From: JAAFHB01 sp963677935
GTDB lineage: Bacteria > Bacteroidota > Bacteroidia > Bacteroidales > Prolixibacteraceae
Length of the DNA stretch: 64,000 nt
Reading direction: 5' to 3'
Assembly (NCBI GenBank): GCA_963677935.2
Contig: CAXXEH010000003.1
Coordinates: 558,001-622,000, forward strand
Shown here: positions 7,565 through 15,529 of the stretch, one piece after another
Numbering within the stretch: the stretch's first letter is position 1
Layout: each line of letters begins with the position of its first letter
The notes under the pieces: model-generated
Database searches by the model: none
What the model saw: only the letters and a program-made list of their open reading frames with translations
Told to the model about the DNA's origin: nothing
Program-made: the position numbers and the translations under genes

Positions 7565-10072
7565 ATGAAGAATTTAATATCGGGTATTACACTTTTCATC
7601 TTTGCAACCAATTTATTTGCTCAGGTCACTGTTTCGAACTATGGCAATGGGTTACCGGCAACTGATGCCCTTGGTAGAAAATTGCCGGTAAAAAGCGAAA
7701 CCGGGAATCAACGTAACAAATTGGTTGGTATTTTTTACTGGACCTGGCATACCGATGGAAATGCTACCTTTTCACCAGTATTGAATATTACAGAAATATT
7801 AAAGCAATACCCTCTGGCTGTGAACGATGTCAGTCATCCGGCATGGATGGGCCTTACGGGGGGTGTTTTTTGGTGGGATGAACCGTTATTTGGATACTAC
7901 CGGACAACTGATGAATGGGTTTTGCGCAAACATGCCGAAATGCTTGCTGATGCTGGTGTTGACGTCGTATTCTTCGATTGCACGAATGGTACCTTTACCT
8001 GGAAATCTTCTTATACTGTCCTGCTTAAAGTTTGGGAACAGGCCAGGAAAGACGGTGTGAAAACTCCCCAGGTTTGCTTTTTACTCCCTTTTGGCGCCAG
8101 CACCAATTCACTGATCATTCTTAATGAATTGTATACCGAACTCTACCAACCGCAATTATACCAGGATTTGTGGTTTATGTGGAATGGTAAACCCTTGATA
8201 ATGGGTTATCCAGAAAGCCTTGTTACTCAGACTGGTGGCTCGGCGGCGATGAAATTTACTGCTACATCCCCTTTTTATGCGATAAACACATCATGTCCCA
8301 GTTGGGGAAATAGCGTCGGAAACATAACCCTAACGTTATATAAATGGAATGCCACCTATGCTCAAAGTGTTTCCGGTACTCCCATAGCTACAAAAACCTT
8401 TGTCAACTTCGCCGACAATGAGAAAAATGTACTGACGTTCGCAGCGCAGAGCAGTGGCGATTATATTTGGGTGCTCAACAATGGTACCGAACAGGTGGGA
8501 GTATGGAAATGGACCGACAGTGTTGATCCGGTTACCAGCTATTATGGTGGTTCTCAGGTTGCGGGTAGCTACGAATGTGAGATATCCTATAATCCCGACA
8601 ACAGTTTTACAAAACTTACTTCAGGAACAGTTCATACTCCTGTTGCAGTTACTTCTGGTATCGATCAGCAGGTGATCAACAGCATGAAAACTTTCTTTAC
8701 CTTTCGTCCCGGACAACCCGATTATGTCAGTGGCCCTTCACGTGACGATCAGTGGGGATGGCTTGAAAATTATCCGCAACACGGTTATGCACCCAAAAGT
8801 GGTGGTGGATATGAAGAGGCAACAGTTGGTGTGGGTCAGAATGCTTCTGATGCCAGTGGCGGTCATGCCAGTGGTTTCAATACGCCCCTTTCCTATGGAC
8901 GCAGTTATACCAAAGCAATTGGACAATCTACACGCATCGATGCCTGGTTATACGGACTTAATTTTCAGGAACAATGGGGGCGGGCCAGTATTATTGATCC
9001 TGATTTAGTTTTTGTTACAGGTTGGAACGAGTGGATTGCCGGACGATGGTTAGACTGGGATGTGAAACCGTTTGCCTTTGTTGATGAATATTCAGCGGAA
9101 AAAAGCCGTGATATCGAACCGGTAAAATCATGGGGTAATAAGGGAGATGTTTATTATATGCAGTTAATCAGTAATATACGTAAGTTTAAGGGGATGCCCG
9201 ATGAAGTGGTGGCATCGGCTGCCCAAACCATCGATCTGAATGACCTCTCAACCTGGAGTAGCGTTAAACCTGTATACTCTTCCTACAAAGGGAATACGCT
9301 GCATCGCAATCATCCGGGGCAGGGGAGTGCACTAACCTATACCAATACCACAGGACGAAATGATCTCGTCGCGGCCAAAGTTGCCCGGGATAAAGATTAC
9401 CTCTGGTTCTATATCGAGACTGCCGATGCATTAACACCCAATACCGATCCCAAATGGATGCGGCTGTTTATCGATATTGACCGGAACAAGGCAACAGGCT
9501 GGGAAGGTTACGATTTTGCAGTGAACCGTTTGAATCCCGGCGCCGCTGCAACAATTGAAAAAAGCGATAATACCTGGAACTGGAGTAAGGTTGGTGATGC
9601 ACAATACGTGGTGAATGGAAAGACATTGGTCATTAAAATAAGTCGTTCAATCCTTGGCGCCACCGATGATGCTTCATTGAATTTTGAATTTAAGTGGAGC
9701 GACAATATGCAGGAGGATGGGAATATTATGGATTTCTATGTCAACGGGGATGTAGCTCCCGCAGGAAGATTTAATTACCATTACATTACCTCAGTAACGA
9801 CAGGAATAGCCGCGAATGGGTTACCGTCGTTTTTAATCTATCCAAATCCATCAAGAGATGTTTTAAACATCACTTTTCCTTTAGCTACTTCAAATAATGC
9901 ACACCTTACCATTTATAGTATGGCAGGTCAGGTATTGTGGCAAAAGGTATACAGTGATTCACAGTTATCTGATTGCATTAGCTTGGATTTCATTAAAAAT
10001 AAGGGGATTTATATGGTCCAATTCAGCAATCGCGAAAAAAGCGAAACGAGAAAACTTATTGTCAATTTATAG
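7565..10072 (+). CDS. GH71/99-like (DUF5010-type) enzyme with inserted module, CBM-like domain and T9SS signal
   Basis: The 835 residues comprise a Sec signal (GITLFIFATNLFAQ), a DUF5010/GH71-99-like barrel in two halves (about residues 25-225 and 365-545), an inserted 131-residue module (about 229-359), a CBM9/DOMON-like beta domain (about 555-741: KWMRLFIDIDRNKATGW, FEFKWSDNMQEDGNIMDFY), and a type IX secretion C-terminal domain (about 752-835: FLIYPNPSRDVLNI, GIYMVQFSNREKSETRKLIV). Barrel landmarks are FYWTWHTDG, LADAGVDVVFFDCTNG, FTFRPGQPDYV and VTGWNEWIAGRW; Glu489 is a likely catalytic residue. Three paralogues follow in the locus, but only this one has the insert and the T9SS tail, so it is probably exported to the cell surface or medium. 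It should act endo on the target glycan; specificity is unknown. Confidence 0.88.
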   Translation: MKNLISGITLFIFATNLFAQVTVSNYGNGLPATDALGRKLPVKSETGNQRNKLVGIFYWTWHTDGNATFSPVLNITEILKQYPLAVNDVSHPAWMGLTGGVFWWDEPLFGYYRTTDEWVLRKHAEMLADAGVDVVFFDCTNGTFTWKSSYTVLLKVWEQARKDGVKTPQVCFLLPFGASTNSLIILNELYTELYQPQLYQDLWFMWNGKPLIMGYPESLVTQTGGSAAMKFTATSPFYAINTSCPSWGNSVGNITLTLYKWNATYAQSVSGTPIATKTFVNFADNEKNVLTFAAQSSGDYIWVLNNGTEQVGVWKWTDSVDPVTSYYGGSQVAGSYECEISYNPDNSFTKLTSGTVHTPVAVTSGIDQQVINSMKTFFTFRPGQPDYVSGPSRDDQWGWLENYPQHGYAPKSGGGYEEATVGVGQNASDASGGHASGFNTPLSYGRSYTKAIGQSTRIDAWLYGLNFQEQWGRASIIDPDLVFVTGWNEWIAGRWLDWDVKPFAFVDEYSAEKSRDIEPVKSWGNKGDVYYMQLISNIRKFKGMPDEVVASAAQTIDLNDLSTWSSVKPVYSSYKGNTLHRNHPGQGSALTYTNTTGRNDLVAAKVARDKDYLWFYIETADALTPNTDPKWMRLFIDIDRNKATGWEGYDFAVNRLNPGAAATIEKSDNTWNWSKVGDAQYVVNGKTLVIKISRSILGATDDASLNFEFKWSDNMQEDGNIMDFYVNGDVAPAGRFNYHYITSVTTGIAANGLPSFLIYPNPSRDVLNITFPLATSNNAHLTIYSMAGQVLWQKVYSDSQLSDCISLDFIKNKGIYMVQFSNREKSETRKLIVNL
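8246..8641 (+). other. Recurrent inserted module, copy 2 (in DUF5010-like enzyme)
   Basis: About 131 residues interrupt the barrel between KPLIMGYP and FFTFRPGQPDYV. In the paralogue starting at 30493 those two blocks are separated by only about a dozen residues, which fixes the insertion site. The block shares with copy 1 the elements M-K-F-T-A, CPSWGN, LTLTLYKWNATYAQSVSGTP, FVNF, SGDYIWVL, VGVWKW and the final Y-x-G-G-x-x-x-A-G-x-Y. Copies 1 and 2 have the same length. Confidence 0.8.
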
Positions 10073-10083
10073 TAAGCAGAGAT

Positions 10084-11994
10084 ATGAATTTTTTCAAACA
10101 ATTTTTCAACAAGATTTTCAACTCCATTTTCTTGGGTTTGATGACGTTATGGATCGTTCTGACCATCCTATTCATTCCGCTGAAAGCAGCAAATAAATTG
10201 AAGGTTGAAGATCAGCTCACCCCATTGGCTGCAAATTCAATTAATCTCAGTGGTTATCTGGAAGATTATATTCAGAACTCAATTATCCACTGGAACAAGG
10301 GGGTTGTCCCTTATGCAGCGCTGGTTGAAAAATTCCGGACTGGCAGGTCCTTTTTTGCCCAGGGTGAGATGTGGGGGAAAGCAGTCCGGTCGGGGTGCAT
10401 GTTCTACCGCTATACCAAGGATGCTGAATTGAAAACAATCCTCAAAGCTACCGTGGCCGACCTTTTGACTACGAGGAGATCGAATGGCACAATCAGCTGT
10501 TCTGAAGTTTCCATACAACCTGATGGACCGGGCGGCGACCTTTGGGAACGGAAATATGTTTTACTCGGTTTGGACGAGTATTATATGCAGGTGGAAAAAG
10601 ACCCAAAGGTTTTGCAGGCAATGATTGACCAGGCCGATGGAATCGTTTCGCAGGTAGGTCCTGCTCCTAAAACCCGTATTGTCGATCAGGGCTGGAGTCC
10701 AAATCACATTGAATCGAGTACGGTACTTGAACCAATCATGCGTTTGTATAAGTTGACAGGTTTCCAGCGTTATCTTGATTTTGCACGTTATATTGTTGAA
10801 GTTGAAGGAGGCGCCAAAGGATTTAATGTGATCGAAGATGCTTTTAACAACAAGGCTCCCGAGCAAATCGGAGGGGTTTACCCAAAGGCATACGAAATGA
10901 TGTCGCTCTTCGAAGGATTAGTGGAATACTACAGGGTTACCGGAAACGAACACTGGAAGACCTCGTTTATGAATCTTTACCACAATATTATAGCCAATGA
11001 AATTACCATTATTGGGAATGGTGGAGGCGATCAGCCTTATCATCCTGCGGTAGCTGGCGAAGGCTGGGATAACACCGCTTTCGAACAAACCAATCCTGCT
11101 ATAAAAAGGATGATGGAGACCTGCGTTGGTGTGACCTGGATTAAATTGTGCAGCCAGATTTTGCGGTTAACCGGAGATCCCACGACGGTGGACATGATCG
11201 AGAAATACATCTATAACGGACTTCTTGGCGCCATGAAACCCTCGGGTGACGGGTTTAGTTATGTCAATTTACTGAATGGCGTTAAAACAAACCCGGAGGG
11301 TTGGGGTGGCATGGTTGGTGGGGTTTATGTCACCTGTTGTAACCTGAACGGACCGATGGGGCTCGCTTATCTCCCATATGTCGCAATAATGAATTCTGCT
11401 TCGGGTCCTGTGATCAATCTTTATAATGCAGGTACTGCCACAGCCCTAACCAGAAGCAAAAAAAATGTCCGGCTTGACATTGCCACCGAATATCCCATTT
11501 CAGGGGATGTTGTTGTAGGTGTAACACCTCAGGTATCCGAAAAATTCACCATCAGGTTACGGATTCCGGAATGGAGTAAATCAACTGTTTTAAAAGTGAA
11601 CGGAGCAGTTGTCCCGGTTATTTCAGGAACCTATGCCGAAATCAACCGGAAGTGGGCTGCAGGAGACAAGATTTCTTTATCCTTTGACATGAGGTGCCGT
11701 ATTATCGATTCAAAACCGGGAAGTAACCGTGCCGGTGACAATTTTCAGGCGGTGGTCAGGGGGCCGGTTGTACTGGCCAGGGATGAGAATATGGATAAAG
11801 ACTTTGCTCAGCCTGTTTTCATTAAATCTGCCGATGGTTATGTGTTGGGAGAACCGGAAGCCGCTGATTTCAGGATGTATAAATTATTGGTTCGGATTCC
11901 GACCTCCAATGGATTTATCCGGATGGTCGATTACAGTTCTGTAAACAGCTGGTCGGGCAGGCGTGTTTGCACCTGGCTCCCGAAGATGAAGTAG
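10084..11994 (+). CDS. GH127-type (DUF1680) glycosidase, probable beta-L-arabinofuranosidase-like enzyme
   Basis: This 636-residue exported protein starts with a hydrophobic signal (LGLMTLWIVLTILFIPLKAA). It has the (alpha/alpha)6 barrel plus beta domains of the DUF1680/GH127 group. In the characterised GH127 enzyme HypBA1, zinc is bound by a Glu, a Cys two residues later and a Cys-Cys pair, one of which is the nucleophile. The equivalents here are Glu345 and Cys347 (METC) and Cys418-Cys419 (VTCCNLNGPMG), so the metal site looks intact. The related families GH121, GH137, GH142 and GH146 also act on L-arabinofuranose, and some GH127-like proteins have other activities, so substrate assignment is tentative. 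It follows the DUF5010-like gene by 11 bases. A second, divergent family member lies at 43936. Confidence 0.87.
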   Translation: MNFFKQFFNKIFNSIFLGLMTLWIVLTILFIPLKAANKLKVEDQLTPLAANSINLSGYLEDYIQNSIIHWNKGVVPYAALVEKFRTGRSFFAQGEMWGKAVRSGCMFYRYTKDAELKTILKATVADLLTTRRSNGTISCSEVSIQPDGPGGDLWERKYVLLGLDEYYMQVEKDPKVLQAMIDQADGIVSQVGPAPKTRIVDQGWSPNHIESSTVLEPIMRLYKLTGFQRYLDFARYIVEVEGGAKGFNVIEDAFNNKAPEQIGGVYPKAYEMMSLFEGLVEYYRVTGNEHWKTSFMNLYHNIIANEITIIGNGGGDQPYHPAVAGEGWDNTAFEQTNPAIKRMMETCVGVTWIKLCSQILRLTGDPTTVDMIEKYIYNGLLGAMKPSGDGFSYVNLLNGVKTNPEGWGGMVGGVYVTCCNLNGPMGLAYLPYVAIMNSASGPVINLYNAGTATALTRSKKNVRLDIATEYPISGDVVVGVTPQVSEKFTIRLRIPEWSKSTVLKVNGAVVPVISGTYAEINRKWAAGDKISLSFDMRCRIIDSKPGSNRAGDNFQAVVRGPVVLARDENMDKDFAQPVFIKSADGYVLGEPEAADFRMYKLLVRIPTSNGFIRMVDYSSVNSWSGRRVCTWLPKMK

Positions 11995-12067
11995 AAATGA
12001 TGTGATTTTAACATGGCTCTTAAACGTACTAAAAAGTTAGCCTGAAAGGATTAAAAGATTGTAGAAT

Positions 12068-13546
12068 ATGAAAATGGGAAAGATAAAATGGGAAAAGCTT
12101 GTGATGGTGAGTATTACCGTTATTTTGCTTGTTGCCTGTAAAAATGGTTCATCATCTGCGAAGATACCCGATCCCGTAATCACCGCAAAGTATGTGGAGG
12201 TTCCGGCTGTTAAAACGGGTTGGGATATCTATACCGGAGGTGTTTATCGTTACGGTCCCTCCATTATAATCAATTCTGACGGTTCTATCGACGCCTGGTT
12301 TGCTGCCCCCGGAGATCTTTTTGGTGATAAAGTTAAAAATTGTAACGATTCGGATCCTCAGGTAGCCCTTAGCCTTTCAGGTGGGGTTACTGTAGGTCAG
12401 AAATTTACAGCTGCTCTCCCTTTTTATGCCATTCAGGTGGCTTGCCCAAACTGGGCCACAACCAATAGTAGTTTAACATTGAGTTTTTATCAATGGAACA
12501 AGGATTATTTGACCACCACTACTGGTCCTGCAATTTCAACGGTTTCATTTGTTAATTATAAAGATAATCAGAGCCTTACAATAAGTAATGAGAGCAAATT
12601 TCCTGCAGGTGATTATTTATGGGTATTGAGTAATCCATCAGGATCAGCTGGTGTATGGAAAAAAACGGGGATCAAAAGTGGAGTGACCAATTACCTGAAT
12701 GGCGAGATTGTTACAGGCAATTATAATTCGTGGATGTTATTGAGTAAATCTGAGGGGAGTAGTTACTGGGACCAGGTAGCTTACCGTCGGTCTTTGGATA
12801 ATGGCATCACCTGGAGTGAGGACCAGATGGTACTCAAACCTACAGAATATAGTCGTGATCAACTTTCAGTATGCGACCCTGGCGTGGCAAGGTGGGGCGG
12901 ATTTTATTATCTTGGGTATACTTCCACCGAGGATAATCGCGGGACCAATAATCATGTTTATGTTTGCCGGTCAGCTTCTCCAACAGGACCGTGGGAAAAA
13001 TGGAACGGATCCGGATGGGGTGGCAATCCGCAACCAGTGATCACCTATACCGAAAGTCCCGATTTCTTTGGCGCTGGGGAGCCTTGCATGGTGGTCAAGA
13101 GTGATACCCTCTTTTTCTATTATTCATGGAATGCCGGGGCACCTAATAATACTACCACACGTCTCTCAACGGTATTAATAAAGGATGCTAACTGGCCTTT
13201 GAATCTTAAGGACAGGGGTACCGTCATCAATAAATCAAATATCACAGCTGCCGATCACTGCGATATTAAATATAGGGACGATCTTAAAAAGTTCCAGGCC
13301 ATACATACCGCATCCAGAATGACTTCAGCCAGCTATCTGGTTTTATGGGAATCGACTGATGGAATTAAATTTATAAAAGTAGCCGAGATACATGATAATC
13401 TTAATCCTTATCTTCATAATTGTGGCTGGAGTGGGGATGAATCCGGTCATATCAATCCCGATATACAGCAATATGTCTCCTATTCATATGGTTCAGCCTG
13501 GGCTAACTGGAAAACAGCCTGGCATCCGTTAAATTTTAAACAGTAA
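12068..13546 (+). CDS. Beta-propeller glycosidase-like lipoprotein with inserted module
   Basis: This 492-residue protein has a lipobox (VSITVILLVACKN). Outside residues about 110-231 it reads as a five-bladed propeller resembling GH43/GH117 or sialidase-like proteins: YGPSIIINSDGSIDAWFAAP, DQVAYRRSLDNGITWS, CDPGVARWGGFYYLGYTST, AGEPCMVVKSDTLFFYYSW, DHCDIKYRDDLKKF. I cannot assign a CAZy family; acidic residues in the CDPG and AGEP blocks are candidates for catalysis. The insert sits within or just after the first blade, between NDSDPQVALS and SYWDQVAYRR. It lies 73 bases after the GH127-type gene and four bases before the next gene, fully inside the operon. Confidence 0.75.
   Translation: MKMGKIKWEKLVMVSITVILLVACKNGSSSAKIPDPVITAKYVEVPAVKTGWDIYTGGVYRYGPSIIINSDGSIDAWFAAPGDLFGDKVKNCNDSDPQVALSLSGGVTVGQKFTAALPFYAIQVACPNWATTNSSLTLSFYQWNKDYLTTTTGPAISTVSFVNYKDNQSLTISNESKFPAGDYLWVLSNPSGSAGVWKKTGIKSGVTNYLNGEIVTGNYNSWMLLSKSEGSSYWDQVAYRRSLDNGITWSEDQMVLKPTEYSRDQLSVCDPGVARWGGFYYLGYTSTEDNRGTNNHVYVCRSASPTGPWEKWNGSGWGGNPQPVITYTESPDFFGAGEPCMVVKSDTLFFYYSWNAGAPNNTTTRLSTVLIKDANWPLNLKDRGTVINKSNITAADHCDIKYRDDLKKFQAIHTASRMTSASYLVLWESTDGIKFIKVAEIHDNLNPYLHNCGWSGDESGHINPDIQQYVSYSYGSAWANWKTAWHPLNFKQ
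12395..12760 (+). other. Recurrent inserted module, copy 3 (in beta-propeller protein)
   Basis: About 122 residues resemble copies 1 and 2 but are more diverged: G-Q-K-F-T-A, CPNW, SLTLSFYQWNKDY, FVNYKDNQSLTIS, AGDYLWVLSN, AGVWKK, NYLNGEIVTGNY. The single cysteine of the C-P-[SN]-W motif is kept in all three copies. Confidence 0.7.
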
Positions 13547-13549
13547 GGT

Positions 13550-15511
13550 ATGAAAAGCTATTCCAAAGTTGCTAAAAGTCAGATTAACAAATTGTTGTTG
13601 ATCATCTTGTTGATTTATTCTGCTATGAACGGTTATTCCCAAAAAACAACTGGAGCATTGCATTGCCTTGGTAACGGGCAATATTGCGTTTATCAGGAGG
13701 GAATGGAGATTAAAAGCCTCTTTGGACCGACCTACAGCTCGCCTTCCTACCTTCAGTTAAATCTGAAAAATAAAAGTATGGTGGTCGTTTCATCCCGTCT
13801 TCCGGGATCAGCCATCTGGAAACATTCGGTGCAGCTGAATGGTGAAAAGATCGCCGAAATCACCGATTTTGTCGATAGTAAATTGCCTGTTTTTGTCAGG
13901 AATATCGTGGCAACCAAATCGTTTGTTTTGGATCTGAATATTTTAAAAGATCCCATCATCACCGTTCTGGATAATTCATCTGAATACTCGGGAAAAGCTG
14001 CATCTGCTTTAATGATTCATAAGGACCGTGGGCTGCCGCTTTATGGGGTATATGCACATCCATACGAACAATTCCAGCAAATTTTGGTAAGGGGAAGTGC
14101 CTCCCTTCAAAAGGGGATTGAATCTAATGACTATGATCTAAATATCAGCACGGGTCAAAGTGAGATCTATTTTGTTGGTGGTCCGCTTTATCAGGAAAGT
14201 GTTGAGAACACTGATCAGATTTTGGCCATTAGCTATAACGATCTCTACAACCGTACCTTGAACAGCTGGAAAAAGTTTACTGAACGAAGAATTGATTTTG
14301 CCTCACGCCTGACCGGTAAAAACCAGGATAAACAATTGATTCTTGATCAAATAGATAATGTTGCCGTACTTCTTAAAACACAACAATCGGATGAGGGTGC
14401 AGTGTTGGCAGGTAATTTCTACCACCTTGGATATGTACGTGATCAGTATGGGGTTTCAAGAGGTTTTCTGGCGCTGGGTTATGATGATGAGGCTAAGAAG
14501 ATCCTGGACTTTTACTGGCAGATCTGGCGGAAATTTGGGGTATTGCACAATGCCCAGGCAATAGGAGTGCCGGGCGTCTTTCATATTCATGAGAATGACG
14601 AAGTGGAAATGACCGGGTACCTGATCATTCAGGCTTTCGATTATCTGAAGAAAACAAATGACATCCGATTTGTAAAAACCATTCTCCCGATGCTTCAGTG
14701 GGCATGGGACGTACAGAAGAAAAATATTGTCAAATATATGTTACCCTTTAATGGTGACGAAACCTATGTTGCGGGTGGTATCCTTCCCAGAACAACGCTG
14801 AATGACGGATCGGCGGAATCGACCCTGTTGTTTATTCAAGGTGGCCGGTTGTTATTGCCATTTCTGAAAAGCAATAATCTAATGAATATGGATAGTATCC
14901 GGTCGGACGAAAAACTGATGCTGGCAGTTTCGGAGCATTATGGCGAAAATTTTATTCAGGAAGGGAAAATTATGGCCAATAATCCGTTAAGGATGAGCAT
15001 TGCCGAGATGCCCGGCTTTCGACATGGTGTCTGTGCCGGTGGGCATGGTGTTGTTTATACCCGAAAAGATAAAAACGGGAATTACCTCTGTCCAAAGTGT
15101 CTAATCGAGAAAAAAGAGTTTCCCCCTTATGAACCCAAATCCTTTTATATCCCATCCATTGCTCTAACCCCAAAATATATCGGATCGGATTTAATACCAG
15201 AGAAATTGCTGGTACAAAATATTGAGGTGATAAAAGACAATTACATAAAATCAGGTCAGATCTCTTCACGTCCCGGGTTAAACAAGGTCATTGGTTATGA
15301 GTATGGTTTCTTCCTTTATGCATTGTCAAAATACCATGATCCTTTGGCTGATCAGGTTTTCAAGGATGCAATGTCAGTGGTCGATGAATCGGGCGCATGG
15401 GTTGAATACTATCAAAACGGAAAACCGATGGGTTGCCGTTACCGGCCATGGGAGAGTGCAATAAACATAGAAGCTGTCATAGAATATGCTTTAAGTAAAG
15501 AAAATAAATAA
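13550..15511 (+). CDS. Exported six-hairpin-type protein of unknown specificity with Cys/His cluster
   Basis: This 653-residue protein has a signal peptide (LLLIILLIYSAMNGYSQ), an N-terminal beta-rich part (about 30-230) and a C-terminal helical part resembling GH15/six-hairpin glycosidases (YVRDQYGVSRGFLALGYDDEAKKI, then VEMTGYLIIQAFDYL, and a closing block with YRPWESAINIEAVIEYAL). I do not recognise its exact family. An unusual feature is a CxxxH...CxxC arrangement (Cys495, His499, Cys514, Cys517) that looks like a small metal-binding knuckle, rare in exported glycosidases. The start follows the previous stop by three bases, so translation is probably coupled. A role in trimming oligosaccharides is inferred from context. 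Confidence 0.7.
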   Translation: MKSYSKVAKSQINKLLLIILLIYSAMNGYSQKTTGALHCLGNGQYCVYQEGMEIKSLFGPTYSSPSYLQLNLKNKSMVVVSSRLPGSAIWKHSVQLNGEKIAEITDFVDSKLPVFVRNIVATKSFVLDLNILKDPIITVLDNSSEYSGKAASALMIHKDRGLPLYGVYAHPYEQFQQILVRGSASLQKGIESNDYDLNISTGQSEIYFVGGPLYQESVENTDQILAISYNDLYNRTLNSWKKFTERRIDFASRLTGKNQDKQLILDQIDNVAVLLKTQQSDEGAVLAGNFYHLGYVRDQYGVSRGFLALGYDDEAKKILDFYWQIWRKFGVLHNAQAIGVPGVFHIHENDEVEMTGYLIIQAFDYLKKTNDIRFVKTILPMLQWAWDVQKKNIVKYMLPFNGDETYVAGGILPRTTLNDGSAESTLLFIQGGRLLLPFLKSNNLMNMDSIRSDEKLMLAVSEHYGENFIQEGKIMANNPLRMSIAEMPGFRHGVCAGGHGVVYTRKDKNGNYLCPKCLIEKKEFPPYEPKSFYIPSIALTPKYIGSDLIPEKLLVQNIEVIKDNYIKSGQISSRPGLNKVIGYEYGFFLYALSKYHDPLADQVFKDAMSVVDESGAWVEYYQNGKPMGCRYRPWESAINIEAVIEYALSKENK

Positions 15512-15529
15512 GTTATAACGATCAGACCA

